Under the pieces are notes generated by a model. The model was not told the origin of the DNA, made no database searches, and worked only from the letters and a program-made list of their open reading frames with translations. Shown here piece by piece: positions 17,601-27,231 of a stretch of DNA of 55,549 nt. Where the stretch lies: assembly GCA_028723425.1 (NCBI GenBank), contig JAQYEZ010000069.1:1-55549 (forward strand), read 5' to 3'. The position numbers and the translations under genes were made by a program. The stretch comes from Peptoniphilaceae bacterium (lineage in GTDB: Bacteria > Bacillota > Clostridia > Tissierellales > Peptoniphilaceae). Every line of letters begins with the position of its first letter. Position 1 is the first letter of the stretch.

Positions 17601-19343
17601 TTAAAGTTCCTTTATTTTTTTAAACAATTCTATAGCAGCATTTCTTGGTCCTTCAAATTCCATGCCTTGGATAGCGAGTTGTGTTCTTAAACTTCCAATA
17701 TTTACTTTATTTTCAAATAATTTGTCAAAATATTTTTCCAAAAGTATATCACATTCTTCCTTTTTTTGGACTGGACCAAATGGATTTGCAAAGTAGGTTT
17801 GGACCAGCCCTGTTTCTGTAGTTGTTCCCTTTGCAAGTCTTGCTCCTCTTTTAAAGATTCTTAAGGCATCTTCTTTATTATCAAGTACATTGTAGGAGTT
17901 TTCATTTTCTAGCACAACTGAATAATTGTCTGCATAGAGGAAGAAATCAACTTTATAGCCCTTCATGATTTGATCATAAGTTGAAACCGGCATTATAAGT
18001 CTTGCATTAACCTTATCTGGATTCATAAAGACAGACCTATCGATTTGCTTAAAGGCATAGCCTGAATCAAGATCATCTAATCTTACAAAGGCTCCAATCT
18101 CTGTTCCATAGGCCATAACTTGGTTATTTTCTATTCTAAAAGAACCCATATCATCAAAAATAACTGTCATTTCCCTTATATAATCTTTGGCAAGAGATCT
18201 AAAGGCTTCTATAGATTCACTTTTTCCAGCTCCAGAATCTCCAAGGATGACAATATTGGCAGCTTTGCCGTTTTGCAAAACAATATTAACTCCAGCCCCA
18301 TGGATTGGTAAATAACCTCTTCTTATGTTAATTACATTATTTAGGGTTAAACACATTTTCTTTAAATAACCAAAATAATCAACCTTGTCATCATAGTTTA
18401 CATAGCCAACTAATAAATCATTTTTCTCATCTATATAAAAGACATGCTTTTCTTCCAAACCATCTTTGGCCCCAAATAAGTAGATAGCATCTGGCTTTCT
18501 ATTTTTTATTTCTTCTTCATTTGCTAGTTCAAAGAGGTTTGATGTTGCTATACCATGAGTTAGCAAATCTCTGTGGAAATAAATATAAATTAAATTATCT
18601 CCAACTTTTGCAGGATAGCAATAGAAGTGTTCTGGCTTTATTTTTACTCCATCAAAGGGATTTTCTTTTACTTCCTTAAAAATACCATCCCTTTTGTTGG
18701 ACTTAGTATAGGTTATATAGGGAGTTTCTACCATGATTTTAGTTATTATAGGAATATTATTTACAAGCTTATATTGGTCTGGAAGCTTATAATTATATTT
18801 TTTAACAACAAGACCAGCATTTGCCCCTGCTTGAACTTGTCTATAGACTTTAGGATATTCTCCAGTAAGTGCAAATTCAACTCTCCTATAGGTATCTAGG
18901 ATTAAGGTCTTTAAGAAGTTGTTGGCTCCAAGAAAATTTACTACCTCAATTCCTTGGGCATCAGCTTTTTGTTCTACTATAGTGTATCTTTCAAGTCTTC
19001 TCCAAAAATCATAGAGCTCTTCTATGATTTGAAGTAGTTGTTTTCTTTCTTTGTTTAAATAATGATATTTATTTATTTTTGATGAAATATCGTCAATATT
19101 CATAATATTTAAAAACTTAATAATATCACACAACTGACCTGTAAGCACATCTACATCAGAATTGCGGAAAAACTTTTCCAAATATGTATATATATGGCTA
19201 GATTGTTTTTTGTTGCTATCAATATAGGCCCTTATAACCTTAACTAGACCGTCAGAATTCAAAAGATCAGCTGAAGTATCATAATACTGTTGGGATAAAT
19301 TCATTATTACTTTGTTACCGGTTATCGAAAATTCCTTACTCAT
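17601..19343 (-). CDS. Large P-loop protein with HprK/PEPCK-like C-terminal domain
   Basis: A 580-residue protein I cannot name. Around residues 345-480 it has a nucleotide-binding domain like those of HPr kinase and PEP carboxykinase: PIHGAGVNIV (347 on), Walker A GDSGAGKSES (368-377), VIFDDMGSF (394-402, acidic kinase-2-like pair), and NARLIMPVSTY (446-456). The first 340 residues show no domain I recognise, begin with a helical region and include no obvious signal peptide or membrane helix. The known HprK N-domain and the PEPCK substrate loops are not evident. AAGGAGAAG precedes the start. It is a lone gene with terminators or promoters on both sides. Kinase or phosphorylase activity on a protein or small metabolite is possible but unproven. 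Confidence 0.6.
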   Translation of the reverse strand: MSKEFSITGNKVIMNLSQQYYDTSADLLNSDGLVKVIRAYIDSNKKQSSHIYTYLEKFFRNSDVDVLTGQLCDIIKFLNIMNIDDISSKINKYHYLNKERKQLLQIIEELYDFWRRLERYTIVEQKADAQGIEVVNFLGANNFLKTLILDTYRRVEFALTGEYPKVYRQVQAGANAGLVVKKYNYKLPDQYKLVNNIPIITKIMVETPYITYTKSNKRDGIFKEVKENPFDGVKIKPEHFYCYPAKVGDNLIYIYFHRDLLTHGIATSNLFELANEEEIKNRKPDAIYLFGAKDGLEEKHVFYIDEKNDLLVGYVNYDDKVDYFGYLKKMCLTLNNVINIRRGYLPIHGAGVNIVLQNGKAANIVILGDSGAGKSESIEAFRSLAKDYIREMTVIFDDMGSFRIENNQVMAYGTEIGAFVRLDDLDSGYAFKQIDRSVFMNPDKVNARLIMPVSTYDQIMKGYKVDFFLYADNYSVVLENENSYNVLDNKEDALRIFKRGARLAKGTTTETGLVQTYFANPFGPVQKKEECDILLEKYFDKLFENKVNIGSLRTQLAIQGMEFEGPRNAAIELFKKIKEL

Positions 19344-19521
19344 TTCTTCTCCTTAACCAAAAACTTAAATTTGGTTTATACTCATAATGTTTACATTATC
19401 AATACTATAATTATATAGTAATAGAGCTTCCATATCAAGCTAAAATAACTATAAGTTAAGCTCATTTCTGGATTTCTTTATATAAGTCCTACTCTTAAAA
19501 AGTATATTATATATAAATTTT

Positions 19522-19550
19522 TTGATAAAAAATAAGCTAAACTGTATCAT
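19522..19550 (+). promoter_or_regulatory. Promoter of the MFS transporter gene
   Basis: TTGATA (19522-19527), a 17-base spacer, then TATCAT (19545-19550). Start near 19557, about 53 bases before the ATG. The rest of 19344-19609 is AT-rich and must also hold the promoter of the minus-strand gene ending at 17601, which I could not pin down. Confidence 0.6.
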
Positions 19551-19609
19551 ACTATACAAATACATTTATTTAATGTGATAAATAGGTTGAAAACATGAGG
19601 TGATTAGTG

Positions 19610-20809
19610 ATGATTAAGCAAAATGAAGAATTAATTGAAAGGGTAGAAAAAAATATAAGAATTTATTATATAGGTCAATTTTTGTTAGTATTTTCTTTTA
19701 CAATGCCCCATGCAATTCTAACTCCAATTTTATTAACAAAGGGAATTTTAATTAACCAAATTGCCTTAATTCAGTTTTTTTATAATTTGGCTATGTTAAT
19801 TTTTGAAATACCAAGTGGCATAGTAGCTGATAGAATTTCTAGGAAAAAAACATTTATTTGTTCCCTAGTTTGTTTATTTATAGCTTTTTTTATAATTCTA
19901 AAGTTTAATTCCCTATATATTTTGTGCCTAGCCTGGTTTGTTTATGGCCTGTCGCAAGCTTTAAATACTGGGACCTTAGATAGCGATATGATAAATTCTA
20001 TAAAAAGTTATAAAAAAGATTATTATAAGCCTTTTTTCAAAAATTCTAATTATCTAGCTTTGATAGGATCTATTGTAGGTAGTGGATTTGGATTTTTATT
20101 GTATAGGATAATTGATATAAATATATACCTTATTTCTCTAAGCCTAATTATTATAGTTTCAATTCTTATTATTCTTGGCTACAAAGAAATAGCAACAAAG
20201 AAAGCTCAAAATATTAAACTATCAGATTTCAAAGATCATTTTTTAGAGGCTTTAGAAGAGGTTAAAGAAAATAGATTTGTTAAATATTCTATTATAGCTC
20301 TTGCAATTTTACAATTTTATTTGCAATTCCATTTTCACTATTGGCAGGCCCTGTTTTTGGAAAATAATATTAGCAAAGACTATTTTTACCTAATGTATAT
20401 CCTCTTTCAGCTTCTTAATATTTTTGTATATAAGATTGATATTGAAAAATTTGATATTAAAAAGATTTTTCTTGTATTTTGTATCTCCTTAGTTTCGATT
20501 TTTCTACAAATTTTATTAAAAGGCAAGCTAATTTATATAATTTTATATTTTGCAGTGCTAGTTTTCTTTATGATAGTTTCATATTTAAGTAATTACCTTT
20601 TAAATAAACATGTTTCCCAAGAGAGAATTAGTGCTATTGTTTCTTTTAATTCAACTATACAAAGAATTGTTGCTGCGACTAGTTTATTAATATATGCTCT
20701 GGTTTTAAGGATATTTTCAATCAAATATAGTTTAACCTTTGTAGCATTTTTGATTTTGCTTTTAGAGTTTTATTTGTCTTTTAAAATTTTGAAGTTTAAT
20801 GAAGAATGA
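19610..20809 (+). CDS. MFS transporter, drug-efflux-like
   Basis: A 399-residue protein with about 12 hydrophobic segments. The loop after the second helix reads GIVADRISRKK, matching the MFS A-motif pattern. A GTG at 19607 is in frame, but GAGGTGAT at 19597-19604 fits the ATG at 19610 better. Substrate is unknown; the small size and the A-motif suggest a sugar-phosphate or drug exporter type. A Bce-type peptide resistance module starts 149 bases downstream on the same strand, so a shared resistance role is possible, but no link is shown. Confidence 0.75.
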   Translation: MIKQNEELIERVEKNIRIYYIGQFLLVFSFTMPHAILTPILLTKGILINQIALIQFFYNLAMLIFEIPSGIVADRISRKKTFICSLVCLFIAFFIILKFNSLYILCLAWFVYGLSQALNTGTLDSDMINSIKSYKKDYYKPFFKNSNYLALIGSIVGSGFGFLLYRIIDINIYLISLSLIIIVSILIILGYKEIATKKAQNIKLSDFKDHFLEALEEVKENRFVKYSIIALAILQFYLQFHFHYWQALFLENNISKDYFYLMYILFQLLNIFVYKIDIEKFDIKKIFLVFCISLVSIFLQILLKGKLIYIILYFAVLVFFMIVSYLSNYLLNKHVSQERISAIVSFNSTIQRIVAATSLLIYALVLRIFSIKYSLTFVAFLILLLEFYLSFKILKFNEE

Positions 20810-20957
20810 TATTTTAGTCCTATATTGGTAAAATTTACTCATAGTGTAAAATTTTCGGTAAGAGTTTTTTATCTAAGACTTACAAAGATTTTAATGGAGC
20901 AAAGATAAAATTCTTGATATGATAGATATAAAAAGAGCAGGTTTAAGAGAGGGTTTT

Positions 20958-21728
20958 ATGGAATTTGAAAGAATAATAAAAGTTGAAAAGTTATCCAAAA
21001 GCTTTGGGTCTGCAGGAGCAAAAACTTTTGCCCTAAATTCTATAAGTTTTGATGTCTTGGATGGTGAATTTTTGGCTATCATGGGAGCAAGCGGTTCAGG
21101 CAAGACCACTCTTTTAAATTGCATATCTACCATGACAAAGCCTAGCAAGGGAAATATTTTTTTTGAAGGCAAAAAGGTAAATAAATTTAGGGAAAAAAGA
21201 CTTGTAAAATATAGGTCAGAAGATATATCCTATGTATATCAAGATTTTAAATTATTGGACAACTTAACTGTGAAGGAAAATATTATACTTCCGCTTGTGA
21301 TACAAAAAAGACAAGAACTTATGGAAAATTTGGATAAGCTTGTCGATGAGTTTAAACTTGAAAATTTATTGGGAAAATATACTACAGAAATTTCTGGTGG
21401 GGAAAAACAAAAAGTTGCTATAGCTAGGGCTCTTATTACAAATCCAAGAATAATACTTGCAGATGAACCGACTGGTGCTTTGGATTCTGTATCTTCTAGG
21501 TTACTTCTGGAAAAGTTTTATAGTCTTAATAAAAATGAAGGAAAGACAATACTTATGGTAACCCACGATGTAAATGCAGCAAGCTTTGCTACAAGAATTC
21601 TTTTTATTAAAGATGGATCAATATATCATGAAATAAGAAGAAAAGATAAGGAAATGCAAAAGGATTATTATGATAGAATATCTAGAGTTGTAAAACAACT
21701 TTCATCCAACAAACTTTACAAAGACTAG
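20958..21728 (+). CDS. BceA-like ABC transporter ATPase
   Basis: A 256-residue ABC ATPase. Walker A is GASGSGKTT (43-51), the signature is EISGGEKQKVAIARAL, Walker B is RIILADEPTGALDS, and the switch histidine is in MVTHDVN. An upstream in-frame ATG at 20919 lacks a ribosome binding site; GAGAGGG before 20958 sets the start. The paired permease at 21738 with a large outside domain, followed by a two-component system, identifies the Bce type of bacitracin/lantibiotic resistance transporter. Two TAAAATTT strings, 18 bases apart at 20829 and 20847, lie upstream and might be regulator sites. Confidence 0.87.
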   Translation: MEFERIIKVEKLSKSFGSAGAKTFALNSISFDVLDGEFLAIMGASGSGKTTLLNCISTMTKPSKGNIFFEGKKVNKFREKRLVKYRSEDISYVYQDFKLLDNLTVKENIILPLVIQKRQELMENLDKLVDEFKLENLLGKYTTEISGGEKQKVAIARALITNPRIILADEPTGALDSVSSRLLLEKFYSLNKNEGKTILMVTHDVNAASFATRILFIKDGSIYHEIRRKDKEMQKDYYDRISRVVKQLSSNKLYKD

Positions 21729-21737
21729 GAGTTTTTT

Positions 21738-23663
21738 ATGAATTTGTCTTATATACTAAAAGATGCCAGAAAAAATAGGGAAGACAATAGGCTATATTTT
21801 TATAGTCTTGTCTTGGTCTTTATAGTTTCTTATACAGTTCTTTCTTTTGATAAAACCGAAATTTCTACTTTCCTTTATCAGGAAAATATATTTTTTATTA
21901 AAAATTATCTAATAGAAAGCTATATATATTCACTTGTTTTTATACTGACATTGATATTTTTTTCTAGCAAAAATCAACTTGATTATAGAAAAAAAGAATT
22001 TGCTTTACTTATGATGCTTGGAGAAAGAAGAAAAAATATATCTAAAAGATTGTCTTTAGAAGCTATTTTTAATTCTATTTTAGCCTTGGTCATAGCTTTT
22101 CCTATAGCTATATTTTTAAATGAATTTATTAATCTTTTTGTGATAAAAGTCTTGCAATTAGGTCTAAAATCACATAGGTTAAGAATTTCTTTTGGAGCTG
22201 TTATTACTACGAGTTTGGTTGTTATTATCCTCCAAATAATATCAATAAGATTAATTTCATTTTTTATTTTGAGAAAAGAGACCTACAAACTAATATATGG
22301 TAAAAATAAGGAAGAAATTTTTAAGAAAAAGAAGATAAATGAGAAAAAATCATTCTATATTTCAATTTTTTTACTTACAATTAGCATATACTTTTCCTTA
22401 TTTTTTGGAGCAGTAGTATTTCCATGTGCTTTAGGTATTATTATTAGTTTATTTTTTTTCTATAGGGGCTTTCCCTATATTTTGGATAAGTTATCCAAGA
22501 ATAATCTGGAGGATATCTTTGAAATAAGATTGATTGAAGAAAAATTCAAGTACGAGTACAAGTCCTTGTTCTTTACAAATTTTTTAATGATAATATCTTT
22601 TATACTTTTGATTTTGCCTTTAGCCCAATCTTTCTTTTTGAGAAATAATAACAAGGATGTTCCAGATTTTACTATTTATGATGGAAAAGAAGCAGTTGAA
22701 AAAATGTATAAGGAAGAAAAATACAAGAAGGTTTTGGAAAATCCTCAACCATTTTATCTTTCTCAAGTAAAAACTGATAAGGACCAGACTGATAATCTTA
22801 TAGAAATAAATCTTATAGGTGAGAATATGGACGTCTCAGATATGTATGATTATATTATAAAAAAATCTTCCATTGATCAACTTTTTGAAAAAATGGGCAA
22901 GGAAAGTGTTGACATAAAAGATAATGAGGCTATGATTGTCTTTGAAAATTTTGATAATTACGATTATTATAAGGATAAGCTTGGGGACATTTTGCCTGAG
23001 TCTGAAGCTGTAATTGGGACTAGACATTTTAAAATTATTCCCAGATTTGAACCTAATGATATTTTTTCCAACAAGCAAGTTTTTTGGTCGGGAGGTTTGG
23101 TTGTAAGTGATGATGTTTATGATCAACTTGCCTTAAATGATAAAGCCTATGCCTATAATTTTTTTATAAAATCTTCTTATAAAAATAAGGAAGGTACCAT
23201 TAAAGCATCAGAAACAATTAGGGATATGATGATAGAGGATGGCTTAAAGTACGAATCAAAAATTTGGCAACTTAAAACTGATATTTCTGATTTGGTAACA
23301 GATTTGTATATCAATCTTTACTTGGGAATTTTATTATTTATAATAGTAAATACTTATATAGCCTTTAAATTTCTATATTGGGTAAAGTTAAATAGAGAAA
23401 GATTTGCCATAAAAAAGCTTTTGGGAGAAGATCCTGGGGATACTAGAAAAAGAATGGAAAGGATTATATATTACTATTTTGCTTTCTTATTTGTCATATC
23501 ATTTCTAGTTAATCTTGCTTTCTTTAAATCAAATATAGTAAATGTTGGAAACAAGGACAAGACCTACAGATATTTTGCTTATATAAATATTTGTCTAGTG
23601 GTCTTTGAACTAATATATATAGGAGTAATCAAAAAGATTACAAGAAATGAATTAGAAAAGTAG
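21738..23663 (+). CDS. BceB-like ABC permease (FtsX domain)
   Basis: A 641-residue permease, typical BceB length. Hydrophobic segments cluster in the first 300 residues and again after about 530; between them (roughly 305-525) lies a long hydrophilic region rich in D, K and E, the expected extracellular sensing domain. Helices near the N-terminus follow the FtsX pattern with the KEFALLMMLGERRKNI coupling region. It starts 9 bases after the ATPase stop codon. In this family the permease both removes peptide antibiotics from lipid II-cycle intermediates and signals to the BceS-type kinase. Confidence 0.85.
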   Translation: MNLSYILKDARKNREDNRLYFYSLVLVFIVSYTVLSFDKTEISTFLYQENIFFIKNYLIESYIYSLVFILTLIFFSSKNQLDYRKKEFALLMMLGERRKNISKRLSLEAIFNSILALVIAFPIAIFLNEFINLFVIKVLQLGLKSHRLRISFGAVITTSLVVIILQIISIRLISFFILRKETYKLIYGKNKEEIFKKKKINEKKSFYISIFLLTISIYFSLFFGAVVFPCALGIIISLFFFYRGFPYILDKLSKNNLEDIFEIRLIEEKFKYEYKSLFFTNFLMIISFILLILPLAQSFFLRNNNKDVPDFTIYDGKEAVEKMYKEEKYKKVLENPQPFYLSQVKTDKDQTDNLIEINLIGENMDVSDMYDYIIKKSSIDQLFEKMGKESVDIKDNEAMIVFENFDNYDYYKDKLGDILPESEAVIGTRHFKIIPRFEPNDIFSNKQVFWSGGLVVSDDVYDQLALNDKAYAYNFFIKSSYKNKEGTIKASETIRDMMIEDGLKYESKIWQLKTDISDLVTDLYINLYLGILLFIIVNTYIAFKFLYWVKLNRERFAIKKLLGEDPGDTRKRMERIIYYYFAFLFVISFLVNLAFFKSNIVNVGNKDKTYRYFAYINICLVVFELIYIGVIKKITRNELEK

Positions 23664-23669
23664 GTTTTT

Positions 23670-24338
23670 ATGAAAAAAATAACTATAGTTGAGGATGATA
23701 AAATTTTGTATAAAGAGCTTGAAAAACTCTTTGAGAATCAAGGCTACCAAGTTACAACAGTAGATAGCTTTAAGGATGCTCATAAAGAAATAGAGCAAAT
23801 AAATCCAGATCTTGCTATCCTTGATATAAATTTGCCTGAAACAAGCGGTTTTGTTATCTGCAAATATTTAAAAGAGAATACCTCTATACCAGTTTTAATG
23901 CTTACAGGTAGGGATACCCTAGAAGATGAATTGGAATCTTTAAACTTGGGTGCAGATGAGTATTTGACCAAACCATGCAACCCGACCAGGCTTGTAGCTA
24001 GAGCAAAAAAACTTATGAAAATTTACGAAAAACTAAGGGATGTTATCCTTATTGGAGATGTAGCTCTTGATATTTCTTCTTACAAGCTATCCTATAAGGA
24101 TGATTATGTAATTTTTCCTATGACAGAGGGGGAAATTTTGAGAAAACTTATGGAAGCCTATCCTAAACCAGTAGGCAAAGAAGACCTGCTAGAAGAGGTT
24201 TGGTCAAGCAAATATATAGATGAAAATATTCTTCAAGTTAACTTAACTAGAATAAGAAAAAAGCTAAAAGCCATAGGTTTAAATGATGCTATAGTAAATG
24301 TAAGGGCAATTGGCTATAAATTTGAATATAAGGATTGA
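23670..24338 (+). CDS. BceR-like response regulator
   Basis: A 222-residue OmpR-type regulator. The receiver domain has acidic residues VEDDK at the start, the phosphorylated aspartate in LAILDINLPETSG and the conserved lysine in EYLTKPCN. The C-terminal winged helix ends in VNVRAIGYKFEYKD. It lies 6 bases after the permease gene and 3 bases before the kinase gene. By family knowledge it switches on the adjoining transporter genes when the transporter senses a peptide antibiotic. Confidence 0.9.
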   Translation: MKKITIVEDDKILYKELEKLFENQGYQVTTVDSFKDAHKEIEQINPDLAILDINLPETSGFVICKYLKENTSIPVLMLTGRDTLEDELESLNLGADEYLTKPCNPTRLVARAKKLMKIYEKLRDVILIGDVALDISSYKLSYKDDYVIFPMTEGEILRKLMEAYPKPVGKEDLLEEVWSSKYIDENILQVNLTRIRKKLKAIGLNDAIVNVRAIGYKFEYKD

Positions 24339-24341
24339 TAA

Positions 24342-25340
24342 ATGAAAGAAACATCATACTCCAAAAGATTAAAGCAATACCTACCGGTATTTTTGCTAAC
24401 AGATTTTGTTTTTATTTTCTTAATCTACGTTGTAGCAGATGAATTAATCATATATCTTTCATCTTTTATTATTATTTTTACTTTTTTAAGTATTGTCTTT
24501 ATATTTTATAGGGAATATAGCTTTCAAAGGCAAATAAAAAAGAAGTTTCTTGATTTTTTGGAAGATCCTTCTTTTGAATCAAGAGATAAGTTGGTGGAAA
24601 ATTTGGGCACAGACTGGAAAAAAATTGTCTATCAACTTTATAAAGATATAAGTGATAAAAATCAGGAGATAGATCAAATGGAACTTGCCTTAAACTCTTA
24701 TAGGGAATTTATAGAAGAGTGGACCCATGAAATAAAAACTCCTCTTTTAATATCAAATCTACTTTTGGAAAATCACAATAACGACTTATCGCCTGACCTA
24801 AAAGATAGGTTAAGGTATATTAACACAAGTTTTGAAACAAGCATAGATAAAATATTATTCTATGCAAGAAGTGATGCAGACCATGTGGACTATAAAATAA
24901 AGGCTATAAATATTAGAAAAATTTTGGATACAGTAATTGAAAAATATTATCCACTGATAGGAGAAAAGGGAGTAATAATTAGGGATAAGGCAGAAGATTT
25001 TATAGCTTTTTCTGATGAAAATGTACTTGTATTTATAATTTCTCAAATTATGGACAATGCCTTAAAGTATACAGAGGATATGATTGAGATAGAAACTATA
25101 GAAAGTGATAAGTATAATCATATAGAAATAATTGATAATGGAGATAAGGTTGATGACCAAGATGCGCCATTCATCTTTGAAAAGGGCTTTACAGGAGAAA
25201 TCTCCTACAAGCAAAAACCGACAGGCATGGGCTTGTATTTGGTTAAAAAATACGCAGATGATTTGGGCTTAAAGGTTGAAATTTCTTCAAATGAAAAAGA
25301 ACACTTTGGAATTAGGATAAGTTTTCCAAAAATAAAATAA
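24342..25340 (+). CDS. BceS-like intramembrane-sensing histidine kinase
   Basis: A 332-residue kinase. Two membrane helices lie in the first 65 residues with only a few residues between them, so there is no sensor domain, as expected for kinases that read the state of a partner transporter. The phosphorylated histidine is in EEWTHEIKTPLL, followed by the N box QIMDNALKYT, the G-rich DNGDK and GMGLYLVKKYAD. It is the last gene of the Bce-like set, and a dipeptidase follows 60 bases later. Confidence 0.9.
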   Translation: MKETSYSKRLKQYLPVFLLTDFVFIFLIYVVADELIIYLSSFIIIFTFLSIVFIFYREYSFQRQIKKKFLDFLEDPSFESRDKLVENLGTDWKKIVYQLYKDISDKNQEIDQMELALNSYREFIEEWTHEIKTPLLISNLLLENHNNDLSPDLKDRLRYINTSFETSIDKILFYARSDADHVDYKIKAINIRKILDTVIEKYYPLIGEKGVIIRDKAEDFIAFSDENVLVFIISQIMDNALKYTEDMIEIETIESDKYNHIEIIDNGDKVDDQDAPFIFEKGFTGEISYKQKPTGMGLYLVKKYADDLGLKVEISSNEKEHFGIRISFPKIK

Positions 25341-25400
25341 ATTTACTTGGGCTACTTAAAGGTTACATTATATAAGACTAGAATAAAGGAGGGGGAAAAA

Positions 25401-26864
25401 ATGCCATGTACAACCTTACTTGTAGGTAAAAATGCAAGTTATGATAATTCAACAATAGTTACTAGAAGTGAAGATTCATCTCAAGGATCTTTTAATGCAA
25501 AAAGATTTATAGTAGTAAAACCTTGTGATCAACCAAGAAAATATAAGTCAAAAATTTCAGAATGTGAGTTTGATTTGCCGACTAATCCTTTAAGCTATAC
25601 AGCACATCCTGATTCAGATGCTTCTTTTGGAATTTGGGCATCTTCTGGAACAAATGAAAAAAACGTTGCAATGACTGCAACAGAGACTATTACCACCAAT
25701 CCAAGAGTTTTGGGTCTAGACCCACTTTTAACAAATACAGAAGAAAAAAAGGAAGGAGGACTTGGTGAAGAAGATTTTGTAACAGTTACCTTACCTTATA
25801 TAAATTCTGCTAGAGAAGGGGTTATAAGATTAGGAAATTTACTGAAAGAATACGGAACATATGAGTCTAATGGTATAGCCTTCCAAGACCAAAATGAAAT
25901 ATGGTATCTTGAAACAATTGGCGGTCATCATTGGATGGCAAGGCGAGTTCCAGATGATTCATATGTAGTTATGCCCAACCAATTAGGCATAGACTATTTT
26001 GATTTCGCTGATGCCTATGGCAAAAAAGAAAACTTTATGTGCTCAGATGATCTAAAAACTTGGACAGAAGAAAACCACCTAAACCTAAACTTGGATGCTA
26101 GCTTTAATCCTAGATATGCTTATGGATCAAATTCTGATTCAGATCGTGTCTATAATACACCAAGAGCCTTTTCTATGTTAAATTATTTTAATCCAAAAAC
26201 TTTCAATTGGAAAGCTTTTGATAATAATCATTCTCCTGAAGATTTTGATTTACCTTGGGCAATGGTTCCAGAAAGAAAAATTACCATAGAAGATATGAAA
26301 TACGCTCTTTCATATCATTATCAAACAACTTCTTACAACCCATATGGTAACTCTTCTGAAAGTGGAAAATATAGGTCTATAGGAATTAACAGAAATAATA
26401 TTACAGTCTTTACCCAAATAAGACCTTACAAAGATAAGGCTTACAAGACCATAGAATGGCATGCTTTTGGTTCAAATGCCTTCAATGCTCCAGTTGCTTT
26501 TTATTCTAATGTAAGAAAAACACCTTTTTATTTTTCAAATCCGTCACTAAGGCCTAGGACAGATTCATTCTATTGGACCAATAGGATAATAGGGGCTCTG
26601 GCTGATTCAAATTATAAGCAAGCTATGGTAGAAATAGAAAGATATAGTCAAAAAATTATGAGCAAATGTCATCAAATTATTTTAAAGACAGACTCTTACA
26701 TCGAAGAAAATAATGTAAGTGAAGAAGAAATAATAGAATTGTTAGAAAAAACCAACCAAAAAATTTCAGATTTTGTAGAAGAAGAAACTAATGAGCTTTT
26801 AAACAAGGTCTTATTTATAGCATCTAATAATATGAAAAATGCCTTTCAAAGAAGTGATAAGTAA
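25401..26864 (+). CDS. C69-family dipeptidase
   Basis: A 487-residue peptidase of the C69 (PepD) family, an N-terminal nucleophile hydrolase. The cysteine at position 3 (MPCTTLLVGKNAS) is the expected nucleophile, exposed by processing; TRSEDSSQGSF follows as in lactobacillar PepD. The frame is open to 25347, but GGAGGGGG ending at 25395 and the nucleophile position fix the start at 25401. It should cleave dipeptides inside the cell. It may be transcribed with the Bce-like genes, since no terminator was found before it. Confidence 0.9.
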   Translation: MPCTTLLVGKNASYDNSTIVTRSEDSSQGSFNAKRFIVVKPCDQPRKYKSKISECEFDLPTNPLSYTAHPDSDASFGIWASSGTNEKNVAMTATETITTNPRVLGLDPLLTNTEEKKEGGLGEEDFVTVTLPYINSAREGVIRLGNLLKEYGTYESNGIAFQDQNEIWYLETIGGHHWMARRVPDDSYVVMPNQLGIDYFDFADAYGKKENFMCSDDLKTWTEENHLNLNLDASFNPRYAYGSNSDSDRVYNTPRAFSMLNYFNPKTFNWKAFDNNHSPEDFDLPWAMVPERKITIEDMKYALSYHYQTTSYNPYGNSSESGKYRSIGINRNNITVFTQIRPYKDKAYKTIEWHAFGSNAFNAPVAFYSNVRKTPFYFSNPSLRPRTDSFYWTNRIIGALADSNYKQAMVEIERYSQKIMSKCHQIILKTDSYIEENNVSEEEIIELLEKTNQKISDFVEEETNELLNKVLFIASNNMKNAFQRSDK

Positions 26865-26907
26865 AAAAGTTCCTTGCAGGATTTAACTTTCTGCAAGGAA
26901 CTTTTTT
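26863..26907. terminator. Bidirectional terminator between dipeptidase and azlD
   Basis: AAAAAAGTTCCTTGCAG (26863-26879) pairs perfectly with 26891-26907 around an 11-base loop. The T-run at the end serves the plus strand and the A-run the minus strand. Confidence 0.93.
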
Positions 26908-26910
26908 CTA

Positions 26911-27231
26911 TTAGACTAAAGTTTGAACTATAAACATATATAGGATAGTTCCACCACCAATGCTAATAAGCATATTTCTTTTCCAAAGGTGGAGAAGAAT
27001 TACTGTAACTACACATATAGCCTCAGGTATACCAAAGGGATAAGATAGAAAGTTAATTCCCTTTAGGGCAAAAACTACCAAAAGGCCCATCATGGCAAAG
27101 GGTAGGTATTTTCCTATATAAAGAATAATTTCAGGGACTTCCTTTTTTGAAAAGAAAATAAAAGGAGTCGCTCTTAGTAGAAAAGTTATTATAGCTGGTA
27201 TTAGTATAGTTATCCACGCTTCTCTAGTCAT
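26911..27231 (-). CDS. azlD: AzlD branched-chain amino acid exporter subunit
   Basis: A 106-residue membrane protein with four hydrophobic segments. ITFLLRATPFIFF near the N-terminus is the AzlD signature. An in-frame ATG five codons earlier (27246) is possible, but GAGAGG lies 7 bases before the start chosen. It overlaps azlC by 8 bases. AzlCD exports leucine and other branched-chain amino acids. Confidence 0.88.
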   Translation of the reverse strand: MTREAWITILIPAIITFLLRATPFIFFSKKEVPEIILYIGKYLPFAMMGLLVVFALKGINFLSYPFGIPEAICVVTVILLHLWKRNMLISIGGGTILYMFIVQTLV

